Of a DNA stretch of 6,237 nt, positions 1 to 5,980 are shown in pieces; the stretch's first letter is position 1, and each line of letters opens with the position of its first letter. The translations under genes and the position numbers were made by a program. Below the pieces are notes generated by a model, which saw only the letters and a list, made by a program, of their open reading frames with translations, was not told the DNA's origin and made no database searches. This DNA comes from Coxiellaceae bacterium. GTDB lineage: Bacteria; Pseudomonadota; Gammaproteobacteria; GCA-013414725. Location: positions 2,050,694 through 2,056,930 of the forward strand of contig CP058706.1 in assembly GCA_013414725.1 (NCBI GenBank), read 5' to 3'.

Positions 1-3000
1 AAAGCATTAAACGGCACTGAAGTCTCTTTCACAACGCATTTCTCTGAATCTATTTTGGCACGTATTCATTACGTCGTCAGGATTGATCCCAAAAATCCAC
101 CTAAATATGATGTTCAAGAAATTGAGAAAAAGTTAGCCGAAGTAGGGCGTTCTTGGAAAGATGATTTACGGGACAGTTTATTAGAGCATTTTGGTGAAGA
201 GAAGGGCAATGAATTAATCAACCGATATAAAAATGCGTTTCCTGCCAGTTATCAAGAAGCGTTTTCGCCCCGTGCTGCTATTTTTGACATTGAACACATG
301 GACAAACTTTCGGCCGATAACCCTCTAGAAATGAGTTTTTATCGACCATTAGGTGCGGAAGATTCGGTGATTCGCTTTAAACTTTTCCGTGCTAATCAAG
401 CAATTCCACTATCTGATGCATTACCGATGCTGGAAAACATGGGACTGCGAGTCTTAGGAGAGCAACCACACCACATTAATTTGCCCAATGAACAAATCAT
501 CTGGATCAATGACTTCAACATGGAATATGCAGGTACCAAAGCGTTAAACGTTGAGGAAAACAAAGAAATTTTCCAAAACGCTTTCAATAAAATTTGGCGC
601 AATGAAGTTGAAAATGATGGCTTCAATAAACTAGTCTTAAGCGCCCAATTAAGCTGGCACGAAATCGTAGTATTGCGGGCATATGCTAAATATCTGCGAC
701 AAATTGGTTTTACTTTTAGCCAACATTACATTGAATCTACGCTATCATCTTATCCTCAAATAGCAGGTTTATTGGTTAAGTTATTCAAATTGCGATTTAA
801 TCCTGTAAAACCCGTTGATGAAACGGCAATTAATGAGCTGGATGAAGAAATTAAAAAATCGCTGGATGCAGTGGCCAATCTTGACCAAGACCGTATTTTA
901 CGCCGTTATTGGGAAGTGATTAATGCTACGTTGCGCACTAACTATTTCCAAACTGATGCTAATGGCCATCCCAAGTCTTATTTATCATTTAAGTTCAATC
1001 CCCAAAAAATTCCAGAAATGCCATTGCCATTACCGATGTTTGAAATTTTTGTTTATTCACCAAGATTTGAAGCCGTGCATTTACGCGCTGGCAAAGTGGC
1101 CCGCGGTGGCTTGCGCTGGTCAGACCGTCGCGAAGATTTCCGCACTGAAATTTTAGGCTTAATGAAAGCACAACAAGTTAAAAACGCAGTCATTGTTCCT
1201 TCAGGAGCAAAAGGTGGTTTTGTGCCAAAAATGTTGCCATTCCATGCTGGACGTGAAGCAATAATGGAAGAGGCAATTGCATGCTATAAAAATTTCATCC
1301 GTGGTCTATTGGATATTACTGATAACCTGATAAGCGGCAAAGTCATAAGGCCTACTGCTACGGTTTGCTATGATGCAGAAGACCCGTACTTGGTCGTTGC
1401 TGCTGACAAAGGAACTGCAACCTTCTCTGACATCGCGAATAGTATTTCGAAAGAATATGATTTTTGGCTAGGAGATGCTTTTGCTTCTGGTGGCTCTACA
1501 GGCTACGACCATAAAAAAATTGCCATCACTTCGCGTGGTGCTTGGGAATCCGTCAAATATCATTTCCAAGAACTCAACGTCAATATACGACAACAAACCA
1601 TCACTGTGGTGGGTATTGGCGATATGAGTGGCGACGTTTTTGGTAATGGCATGTTATTGTCAGAGAACTTACAGCTCATTGCTGCATTTAACCATGAACA
1701 CATTTTCCTCGATCCCAACCCAGATCCTAAAGTCAGTTATCAAGAACGTAAACGGCTATTTAACTTACCACGTTCAAGCTGGGAAGATTACGATGCTAAA
1801 CTGATTTCAAAAGGTGGTGGGATTTATCGTCGGTCTTTAAAATCAATCCAACTATCGCCGGAAATTAAAGAGCGGCTGCAGTTTGATCAAGATTCCGTTA
1901 CTCCCAATGAATTAATTCGTGCAGCTTTGAAAGCACCTGTCGATTTAATTTGGAATGGTGGTATTGGCACTTTTGTCAAAGCTACCTTTGAGCGCAATAA
2001 TGAAGTAGGCGACCGTACCAATGATGGTATTCGCGTCAACGGTAATGAACTACGTTGCCGTGTTGTAGGTGAGGGCGGTAATCTTGGCTTTACGCAATTG
2101 GCACGTATTGAATACGCTCTCAATGAAGGTAAAATCAATACCGACTTTATCGACAATTCTGGTGGCGTTGATTGTTCAGACCATGAGGTCAACATTAAAA
2201 TCCTACTCAATGATGTCATTCTTAATGGTGATATGACATTAAAACAGCGGAATCAATTGCTGGCTGAAATGACGGAAGAAGTAGCTCGCTTAGTGATTTA
2301 CAATAACTACCGTCAGGTAAGAGTCATTACGTTAGCAGGAATGCAATCTTTAGAATACCTTGGTTTATATGGCAGGTTCCTCGAAGAACAAGAACACAGA
2401 GGCAAAATTAATCGTCAATTAGAATTCTTACCAGACAGCAAAACTTTGCAAGAGCGTAAAGCCAATGGTATTGGCTTGACACGGCCTGAATTGGCCGTTT
2501 TGCTAGCTTATAGCAAGATAATTCTTAAAGAGGAAATTTTACATTCCGATTTGCCGGACAATCCTTATTTAGACAATTTTATTGCTTCTGCATTCCCAAA
2601 GATGATCTCAGAAAAGTTTCCTAAACAAATGCGTCAACATCGCTTGCACCGTGAAATTTTAGCGACCCAGTTGAGCAATGCTTTAGTGACAGACATGGGT
2701 ATTATTTTTATTTATCAAATGCGTGATGAAACTGGCATGCCAACGCCAGCTATTGTGAATGCATACGTCATTGCACGGCAAATTTTTAACATGCCGTCTT
2801 TATGGAGCAGGATAGATGCACTTGACTATAAAGTTGATCCTGAAATTCAGCTAGAGATGACATTGGAAGTAATAAGGCTGATTCGTCGCAGCATTCGTTG
2901 GTTCTTACGCAATCGCCGACCACCCGTTGATATTGAACAAACCGTCGCGCAATTTTCGGCTCATGTTGTGCATCTTTATGAATGCTTGCCTGAATTGTTG

Positions 3001-3534
3001 GTTGGTACCGAAAAAGAGAACTTCCATGCCAAAATGCAAGAATTGATTGCTGCCAACGTGCCAGCAGAAACAGCGAAAATTATGGCCAGCTTGCGCTACA
3101 TGTTCTCAGCTTTGAATATCATTGAGGCTGCGACCCAATACAAAGAAAACATTGATGAAGTAGCGAATATCTATTTTACCTTGGCTGATCGCTTAGAATT
3201 GGTTTGGTTCCGTGAAATTATCAATGCCTATCCGGTGGAAAGCCACTGGTCAGTATTGGCGCGCGCAACTTATAAAGATGATTTTGATCATCAACAACGT
3301 GCATTAACCATCAGCGTATTGCGTCATCGCACCAAGAGCAAGAGTGTAACTGGCCGAATTGACAGCTGGTTCGAAGAACACATGCCGTTGATTCAACGTT
3401 GGAACGATGCTGTTGCTGAGTTACGTAGCAGCAATATTGTTGATGCTGCTATGTTAACGGTCGCAATTCGCGAATTGCTCGATTTGGCAGAAATCTCAAT
3501 TCATAATCATGATAGCGCCAAGCAAACGGCATAA
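1..3534 (+). CDS. gdhB: NAD-specific glutamate dehydrogenase, large 180 kDa class (5' end cut by window)
   Basis: This enzyme oxidatively deaminates L-glutamate to 2-oxoglutarate and ammonia with NAD+ in the cytoplasm, feeding amino-acid carbon into the TCA cycle. The frame is open from base 1 with no stop, so the TTG at 55 is internal and the gene begins outside the window. The 1177 visible residues compare with about 1600 for the family, so roughly the first 400 (N-terminal ACT-like regulatory part) are missing. The opening stretch (GTEVSFTTHFSESILAR) and the next ~300 residues match the regulatory/helical region. The catalytic core (Bac_GDH family) starts near residue 365: GGLRWSDRREDF at about 369-380, VPSGAKGGFV with its lysine at 404, and a glycine-rich NAD-binding segment VVGIGDMSGDVFGNG at about 537-551. 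The helical C-terminal domain fills the rest and ends normally at TAA. No internal stop or frameshift is seen. The symbol follows Pseudomonas usage. Confidence 0.96.
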   Translation, partial: KALNGTEVSFTTHFSESILARIHYVVRIDPKNPPKYDVQEIEKKLAEVGRSWKDDLRDSLLEHFGEEKGNELINRYKNAFPASYQEAFSPRAAIFDIEHMDKLSADNPLEMSFYRPLGAEDSVIRFKLFRANQAIPLSDALPMLENMGLRVLGEQPHHINLPNEQIIWINDFNMEYAGTKALNVEENKEIFQNAFNKIWRNEVENDGFNKLVLSAQLSWHEIVVLRAYAKYLRQIGFTFSQHYIESTLSSYPQIAGLLVKLFKLRFNPVKPVDETAINELDEEIKKSLDAVANLDQDRILRRYWEVINATLRTNYFQTDANGHPKSYLSFKFNPQKIPEMPLPLPMFEIFVYSPRFEAVHLRAGKVARGGLRWSDRREDFRTEILGLMKAQQVKNAVIVPSGAKGGFVPKMLPFHAGREAIMEEAIACYKNFIRGLLDITDNLISGKVIRPTATVCYDAEDPYLVVAADKGTATFSDIANSISKEYDFWLGDAFASGGSTGYDHKKIAITSRGAWESVKYHFQELNVNIRQQTITVVGIGDMSGDVFGNGMLLSENLQLIAAFNHEHIFLDPNPDPKVSYQERKRLFNLPRSSWEDYDAKLISKGGGIYRRSLKSIQLSPEIKERLQFDQDSVTPNELIRAALKAPVDLIWNGGIGTFVKATFERNNEVGDRTNDGIRVNGNELRCRVVGEGGNLGFTQLARIEYALNEGKINTDFIDNSGGVDCSDHEVNIKILLNDVILNGDMTLKQRNQLLAEMTEEVARLVIYNNYRQVRVITLAGMQSLEYLGLYGRFLEEQEHRGKINRQLEFLPDSKTLQERKANGIGLTRPELAVLLAYSKIILKEEILHSDLPDNPYLDNFIASAFPKMISEKFPKQMRQHRLHREILATQLSNALVTDMGIIFIYQMRDETGMPTPAIVNAYVIARQIFNMPSLWSRIDALDYKVDPEIQLEMTLEVIRLIRRSIRWFLRNRRPPVDIEQTVAQFSAHVVHLYECLPELLVGTEKENFHAKMQELIAANVPAETAKIMASLRYMFSALNIIEAATQYKENIDEVANIYFTLADRLELVWFREIINAYPVESHWSVLARATYKDDFDHQQRALTISVLRHRTKSKSVTGRIDSWFEEHMPLIQRWNDAVAELRSSNIVDAAMLTVAIRELLDLAEISIHNHDSAKQTA

Positions 3535-3545
3535 CTTAATTACAC

Positions 3546-3574
3546 AAAAAATCTCTCATGAAAATGGGAGAGAT
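3546..3574 (-). terminator. Hairpin after the glutamate dehydrogenase gene; intrinsic terminator in minus orientation
   Basis: ATCTCTC (3551-3557) and GAGAGAT (3568-3574) form a perfect 7-bp stem around a 10-base loop. On the plus strand the stem is preceded by A3546-A3551 and followed by AGGTAC, with no T-run. Read on the minus strand it is followed by a T-run, so the canonical terminator orientation is minus. It may still act as an RNA-stabilising 3' end for the dehydrogenase transcript on the plus strand. No minus-strand gene ends here, so its purpose is uncertain. Confidence 0.5.
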
Positions 3575-3625
3575 AGGTACAGCCAGCGACAGTTAATGTT
3601 ATTTATAGAATAAAGGAATAATCTC

Positions 3626-3802
3626 ATGAATAAACTAATGAAATTAACTGTAGGAATTGCGGTAACTGCAGCCTTAGTATTTGCCGCTGGCTGTGAACCT
3701 GTTAATCGTCCTTGCCTGACGATTGACTACAAGAGCGATGCTAGTTGTAAAACATCACATCGATGCAGTGCCAATGTTTGCAGAAACTTCTCTGCAAATT
3801 GA
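3626..3802 (+). CDS. Small Cys-rich exported peptide, copy 1 (candidate MNIO substrate or diverged relic)
   Basis: A 58-residue protein. The ATG is preceded by AAGGA at 3613-3617, a good ribosome binding site with 8-base spacing. The N-terminus is a signal peptide: MNKLMK, a hydrophobic stretch to about residue 20, then FAAGC with Cys23, which fits either a weak lipobox (AAG|C) or signal peptidase I cleavage. The rest has cysteines at 30, 41, 47 and 52. It is a paralogue of the gene at 4000-4170: same MNK..K start, same FAAGC, and DYKSDASCK aligned with DYKSMSSCK. The tail after residue 42 does not match copy 2 and its 3' end lies inside a hairpin, so the end may be degenerate. Alanine codons are mixed (GCA, GCC, GCG, GCT), unlike the strongly biased copy 2. 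I know no named family for it. Modification by the downstream enzyme is inferred from position and cysteines. Confidence 0.72.
   Translation: MNKLMKLTVGIAVTAALVFAAGCEPVNRPCLTIDYKSDASCKTSHRCSANVCRNFSAN
3777..3798 (+). repeat. Perfect inverted repeat at the 3' end of peptide copy 1
   Basis: TTTGCAGA (3777-3784) and TCTGCAAA (3791-3798) form a perfect 8-bp stem with a 6-base loop, AACTTC. It covers the last codons of the first small peptide gene. No T-run follows directly. It could be an RNA 3'-end stabiliser or part of a terminator/attenuator together with the neighbouring inverted repeat. Confidence 0.5.
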
Positions 3803-3818
3803 TCAATTAATGATCAAT
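3798..3818 (+). repeat. Perfect inverted repeat spanning the stop codon of peptide copy 1
   Basis: ATTGATCA (3798-3805), spacer ATTAA, TGATCAAT (3811-3818): a perfect 8-bp inverted repeat that contains the TGA stop at 3800-3802. It abuts the previous hairpin, giving two stem-loops back to back. It is AT-rich and could equally be a DNA operator for a dimeric regulator. The nearest T-rich stretch begins some 20 bases further on, so it is not a textbook intrinsic terminator. Confidence 0.45.
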
Positions 3819-3840
3819 ACTCCTGCAACTACATCATATT

Positions 3841-3869
3841 TTGCATTTTTTTATCGTTTTTGCTAAATT
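3841..3869 (+). promoter_or_regulatory. Candidate sigma-70 promoter for peptide copy 2
   Basis: TTGCAT (3841-3846), a 17-base spacer, then TAAATT (3864-3869) preceded by TGC, which makes an extended -10 (TGnTAAATT). The match is 3 of 6 at -35 and 4 of 6 at -10, supported by the TGn element and by the T-rich spacer. Transcription would start near 3876 and leave a leader of about 125 bases before the ATG at 4000. The octamer TTGCATTT recurs at 3875-3882, 34 bases downstream, and could mark a second -35 or a repeated protein site. Confidence 0.35.
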
Positions 3870-3922
3870 CGCTCTTGCATTTCTTTTCAAGATGCGTCTA
3901 AATAGCGTCGTAGACCGAGATG

Positions 3923-3934
3923 GTTAAATTTAAC
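3923..3934. promoter_or_regulatory. Perfect 12-bp palindrome GTTAAATTTAAC, possible operator
   Basis: The 12 bases equal their own reverse complement. The site lies in the leader between the candidate promoter and the second small peptide gene, where a dimeric repressor could block transcription. No specific regulator can be named from the sequence. AT-rich palindromes of this length do occur by chance, so confidence is low. Confidence 0.3.
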
Positions 3935-3940
3935 TAAATG

Positions 3941-3961
3941 CCTGGTTGTTTTGCAGCCAGG
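3941..3961 (+). promoter_or_regulatory. Leader hairpin upstream of peptide copy 2
   Basis: CCTGGTTG (3941-3948) pairs with CAGCCAGG (3954-3961) through 8 bp including one G-U, around the loop TTTTG. It ends 21 bases before the ribosome binding site at 3983-3990 and has no T-run behind it, so it is not a terminator. It may stabilise the 5' end of the mRNA or influence translation. No known riboswitch architecture is recognisable. Confidence 0.42.
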
Positions 3962-3982
3962 GTCATTAACTCTAAAACTCTT

Positions 3983-3990
3983 AAAGAGGG
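3983..3990 (+). promoter_or_regulatory. Strong ribosome binding site of peptide copy 2
   Basis: AAAGAGGG ends 9 bases before the ATG at 4000 and fixes that start. It contrasts with the near absence of a Shine-Dalgarno sequence before the enzyme gene at 4243, in line with much higher output of the peptide. Confidence 0.55.
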
Positions 3991-3999
3991 AACTTAGTC

Positions 4000-4170
4000 A
4001 TGAATAAAGTAACTAAAATTGGTTTAGCTGTTGGTGCTGTTGCTGCTGTTGCATTCGCTGCTGGTTGTGCTGAACACAGCCCTGCATTCGTTTGCGGTAA
4101 ACCAGTAGACTATAAGAGCATGTCCAGCTGTAAAGCAGCTAAACAAGCTTCTCACAAAGAAAGACAATAG
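4000..4170 (+). CDS. Small Cys-containing exported peptide, copy 2 (candidate precursor of the MNIO system)
   Basis: A 56-residue protein beginning MNKVTK, with an Ala/Val/Gly-rich hydrophobic segment (about residues 7-22) ending AFAAGC. Cleavage could be by signal peptidase I after AFA (residue 20), or by the lipoprotein peptidase before Cys23. The mature part is only about 34-36 residues, hydrophilic and lysine-rich. It has Cys23, Cys32 (in VCGKP) and Cys44 (in the DYKSMSSCK block shared with copy 1), and ends KERQ. Alanine codons are almost all GCT, with GGT and GTT also favoured, which together with the strong ribosome binding site suggests high expression. It lies just upstream of a DUF692/MNIO gene and its DUF2063 partner, the usual place for the precursor peptide in bufferin, HvfA and methanobactin loci. 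It lacks an EGKCG motif. Substrate status is inference. The alternative is a plain small lipoprotein of unknown role. Confidence 0.83.
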   Translation: MNKVTKIGLAVGAVAAVAFAAGCAEHSPAFVCGKPVDYKSMSSCKAAKQASHKERQ

Positions 4171-4195
4171 TCCTGAGAGGTTGTACAACCTAATG

Positions 4196-4228
4196 AAAGG
4201 CCGGATATTAATACCATCCGGCTTTTTT
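4196..4228 (+). terminator. Intrinsic terminator between the peptide gene and the MNIO gene
   Basis: GCCGGAT (4200-4206) and ATCCGGC (4216-4222) make a perfect GC-rich 7-bp stem with a 9-base loop, followed by T4223-T4228. The preceding AAAG can pair with the start of the T-run and lengthen the stem to 11 bp. It sits 25 bases after the peptide stop and 14 bases before the next ATG. It should end most transcripts after the small peptide and let only read-through reach the enzyme genes. Confidence 0.88.
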
Positions 4229-4242
4229 ATGTGTGATTACTT

Positions 4243-5076
4243 ATGCAAAAATTTCCTTACCTAGGCTTTGGTTTGGGTTTACGTCCCAAGCATTACCGTG
4301 ACATTATTAGAAGCAAACCAGCAATAGATTGGTTTGAAATCATCACAGAAGATTATTTAATTGATGGTGGCCATCATCTTGATTACTTAATGCAAATTCG
4401 TGAGCATTACCCGTTAGTTATGCACGGTGTATCATTATCAATCGGTAGCATTGATCCAATCAATCCATTATATCTGCAACGCCTTAAACAACTTGCCGAC
4501 CAAATTCAACCCCAATGGATTTCTGATCATTTATGCTGGACAGGGGTCAATGGAATTAACACCCATGACTTATTGCCACTGCCTTATACTGATGAAGCTC
4601 TGAAGCACGTAGTCAGCAAAATTCAACAAGTACAAGATTATTTGGGTCAACAAATTTTATTAGAAAACGTTTCCAGTTATATCAGCTATAAAGACTCTTC
4701 AATGACAGAATGGGAATTTTTGACCGAAGCATGTCAACGCGCAGATTGCCAAATTCTACTGGATGTCAATAATATTTATGTCAGCGCCTTTAACCATGGC
4801 TTTGACCCTATCCAATACTTAGAAAACGTCCCCAAAGAGCGGGTCAAGCAGTTTCACATGGCAGGCCACCATAATTTTGGCAGCCATATTGTAGACACCC
4901 ATGATGCCAATATAATTGACGGGGTGTGGGACTTATATACGCATGCCGTGAAACATTTTGGCCGAGTTTCTACCATGATCGAACGGGACGATCATATTCC
5001 AGAGTTGACTGAACTCTACGACGAATTAACCAAGGCACGACAGATCGCTAATAAAGTATTAGGGCCAGCGTCATGA
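4243..5076 (+). CDS. bufB: DUF692 / MNIO family peptide-modifying iron enzyme (BufB/HvfB/MbnB-like)
   Basis: Multinuclear non-heme iron-dependent oxidative (MNIO) enzymes have a TIM-barrel fold, bind two or three irons and use O2 to rearrange cysteine or other residues in ribosomal peptides, for example into oxazolone/thioamide or thiooxazole. The 277 residues are the full family length. Motifs in order: FGLGLRP (9-15), DWFEIITED (29-37), MHGVSLSIGS with His61, SDHLCW with His96, DLLPLPYT (109-116), LENVSSY with Glu141, LDVNNIYVSA with Asp174, FHMAGHH with His205 and His209, DTHD (218-221) and IERDDHIPE with Glu247 and His251. These include all the expected histidine and acidic metal-ligand positions, so it looks active. 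The start follows a terminator and has no good Shine-Dalgarno sequence, but stops exclude an upstream in-frame start. Its stop overlaps the next gene by ATGA, indicating translational coupling. Family assignment is very safe. The symbol is by analogy; the substrate is inferred. Confidence 0.94.
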   Translation: MQKFPYLGFGLGLRPKHYRDIIRSKPAIDWFEIITEDYLIDGGHHLDYLMQIREHYPLVMHGVSLSIGSIDPINPLYLQRLKQLADQIQPQWISDHLCWTGVNGINTHDLLPLPYTDEALKHVVSKIQQVQDYLGQQILLENVSSYISYKDSSMTEWEFLTEACQRADCQILLDVNNIYVSAFNHGFDPIQYLENVPKERVKQFHMAGHHNFGSHIVDTHDANIIDGVWDLYTHAVKHFGRVSTMIERDDHIPELTELYDELTKARQIANKVLGPAS

Positions 5077-5890
5077 CAGACCTCAAGACCTTACAAACAC
5101 AATTACAGGCTTATATGCTACAAGGCGATCCTGCGATCAAAAATAGCATTGTCTCTACAGAAAAAGTCTCTTGTGAGCAACGTTTGAACATTTATCGCAA
5201 TGGGTATTACTGGCGCTTATTAGATATTCTGGCAAGTGACTTGCCTGTCCTAAAAGCCTGGATAGGCGAGCAACAATTCGATGAATGGGGAGGAGCTTAT
5301 ATTGATAGACATCCTTCTCATCATTACTCAATCCGAGTTTTTGGAAAAGCTTTTCCACAATTTCTCAGCAGTCATGTCCCTGACCAGCCACAATATGCTG
5401 AGATGGCATTGCTCGAGTGGACACTAGCTGAAATCCAAGATGTTAACAATAGTGCTATTGTCACTGTCGAAGAGATGATGCAGGTGGCGCCAACTGACTG
5501 GCCATATGTGCAATTTAGCATGCATCCTAGCGTACAGATACATCATTTCCAGTTCAATGTACCGGAATTATGGCAAGCCATAATACAAAAAATCCCCAGC
5601 CCGAACTGGAAAAATACACCATGCCACAACCTGTTCGTATGTGGCGTTATGAGCATGAATGTTATGTGGCGCGATTAACCCCGCCTGAAGCAGCCATGCT
5701 AAAAGGTTTCGCCGCCAACCAAACATTTGGTGAAATTTGCGAGTTACTTTATGGTTATATGCCTGAAACAGAGATTGCTCAATTTGCCGGCAGCATCCTA
5801 CGTTTATGGGTCACCGAGGGCATGTTTGCGACAGTGCAGGTAGCAGCTCAAAATGAGGCTAGAGACGCAGCTGAAAGAAACGAAATATAA
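5073..5890 (+). pseudogene. bufC: DUF2063 MNIO-partner protein (BufC/HvfC-like), split by an apparent frameshift
   Basis: BufC/HvfC-type partners bind the MNIO enzyme and present the precursor peptide. The ATG overlaps the enzyme stop (ATGA) and has AGGG at 5061-5064. The first frame runs to TAA at 5676-5678 (201 aa). It holds a normal DUF2063 domain at about residues 5-115: SCEQRLNIYRNGYYWRLLD at 33-51, then ALLEWTLAEIQDV near 110-122, followed by HPSVQ..HHFQFNVPELWQA. After residue 173 the protein stops looking like the family (PSPNWKNTP...). The expected C-terminal domain continues in the -1 frame as NPQPELEKYTMPQPVRMWRYEH and onward to TAA at 5888-5890. The switch coincides with six A's at 5587-5592, and one extra A would restore a continuous protein of about 272 aa, the usual family size. 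It may be a real mutation, a homopolymer sequencing error, or slippage in the living cell. Confidence 0.85.
5570..5890 (+). CDS. C-terminal part of the DUF2063 partner, in the shifted frame
   Basis: This frame is open from 5531 (after a TAG at 5528-5530) to the TAA at 5888-5890. The first in-frame ATGs are at 5570 and 5621. The sequence from about 5591 reads as the C-terminal domain of BufC/NGO1945-type proteins: MWRYEHECYVARLTPPEAAM, then a FGEICELL segment and a short helical tail. Neither ATG has a convincing ribosome binding site, and the bases before 5590 make better sense in the other frame. Separate translation is therefore less likely than a broken or slipped single gene. As an isolated piece it would lack the DUF2063 domain. 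Confidence 0.5.
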   Translation: MASHNTKNPQPELEKYTMPQPVRMWRYEHECYVARLTPPEAAMLKGFAANQTFGEICELLYGYMPETEIAQFAGSILRLWVTEGMFATVQVAAQNEARDAAERNEI

Positions 5891-5980
5891 CGATTGCTCT
5901 TTCATCGTCATCAATAATGTTTCCTCATGAATCACAGAGGAACGCAAACGCTGGCTTGTCAGATTGCATATTTTATATTT

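Noticed and set aside
55..57. TTG at 55 as the start of the glutamate dehydrogenase
   Set aside because: The frame is open to base 1, the upstream residues (TEVSFTTHFSES) fit the family, and the family is about 400 residues longer.
396..626. Open reading frame on the minus strand inside the glutamate dehydrogenase gene
   Set aside because: Lies fully within a strongly conserved coding region on the other strand; the translation has no family-like features and no ribosome site.
923..1156. Second plus-strand open frame inside the glutamate dehydrogenase gene
   Set aside because: Overlaps the catalytic domain coding sequence in another frame; composition is that of a shadow frame.
1887..2219. 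110-codon minus-strand open frame
   Set aside because: Antisense to a conserved part of the glutamate dehydrogenase; Ser/Leu/Pro-rich shadow composition.
3875..3904. Alternative promoter using the second TTGCAT with TAAATA
   Set aside because: The spacer is 18 and the -10 matches only 3 of 6 with no TGn element; the site at 3841-3869 is better.
4000..4170. Assignment of the peptide to HvfA or DUF2282 bufferins
   Set aside because: No EGKCG repeat and no DUF2282-like spacing of cysteines; only the genomic context matches.
5155..5358. Minus-strand open frame inside the DUF2063 gene
   Set aside because: Antisense to the recognisable DUF2063 domain and without recognisable features.
5583..5593. 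Classical X XXY YYZ ribosomal -1 frameshift heptamer at the partner-gene break
   Set aside because: In the zero frame the codons are CAA AAA ATC, which do not form a heptamer of that type, and no downstream stimulatory hairpin was recognised. Simple A-tract slippage or a length error remains possible.
5919..5943. Possible terminator hairpin TTCCTC/GAGGAA between the convergent genes
   Set aside because: Only 6 bp with a 10-base loop and no T-run on either strand; could be chance.
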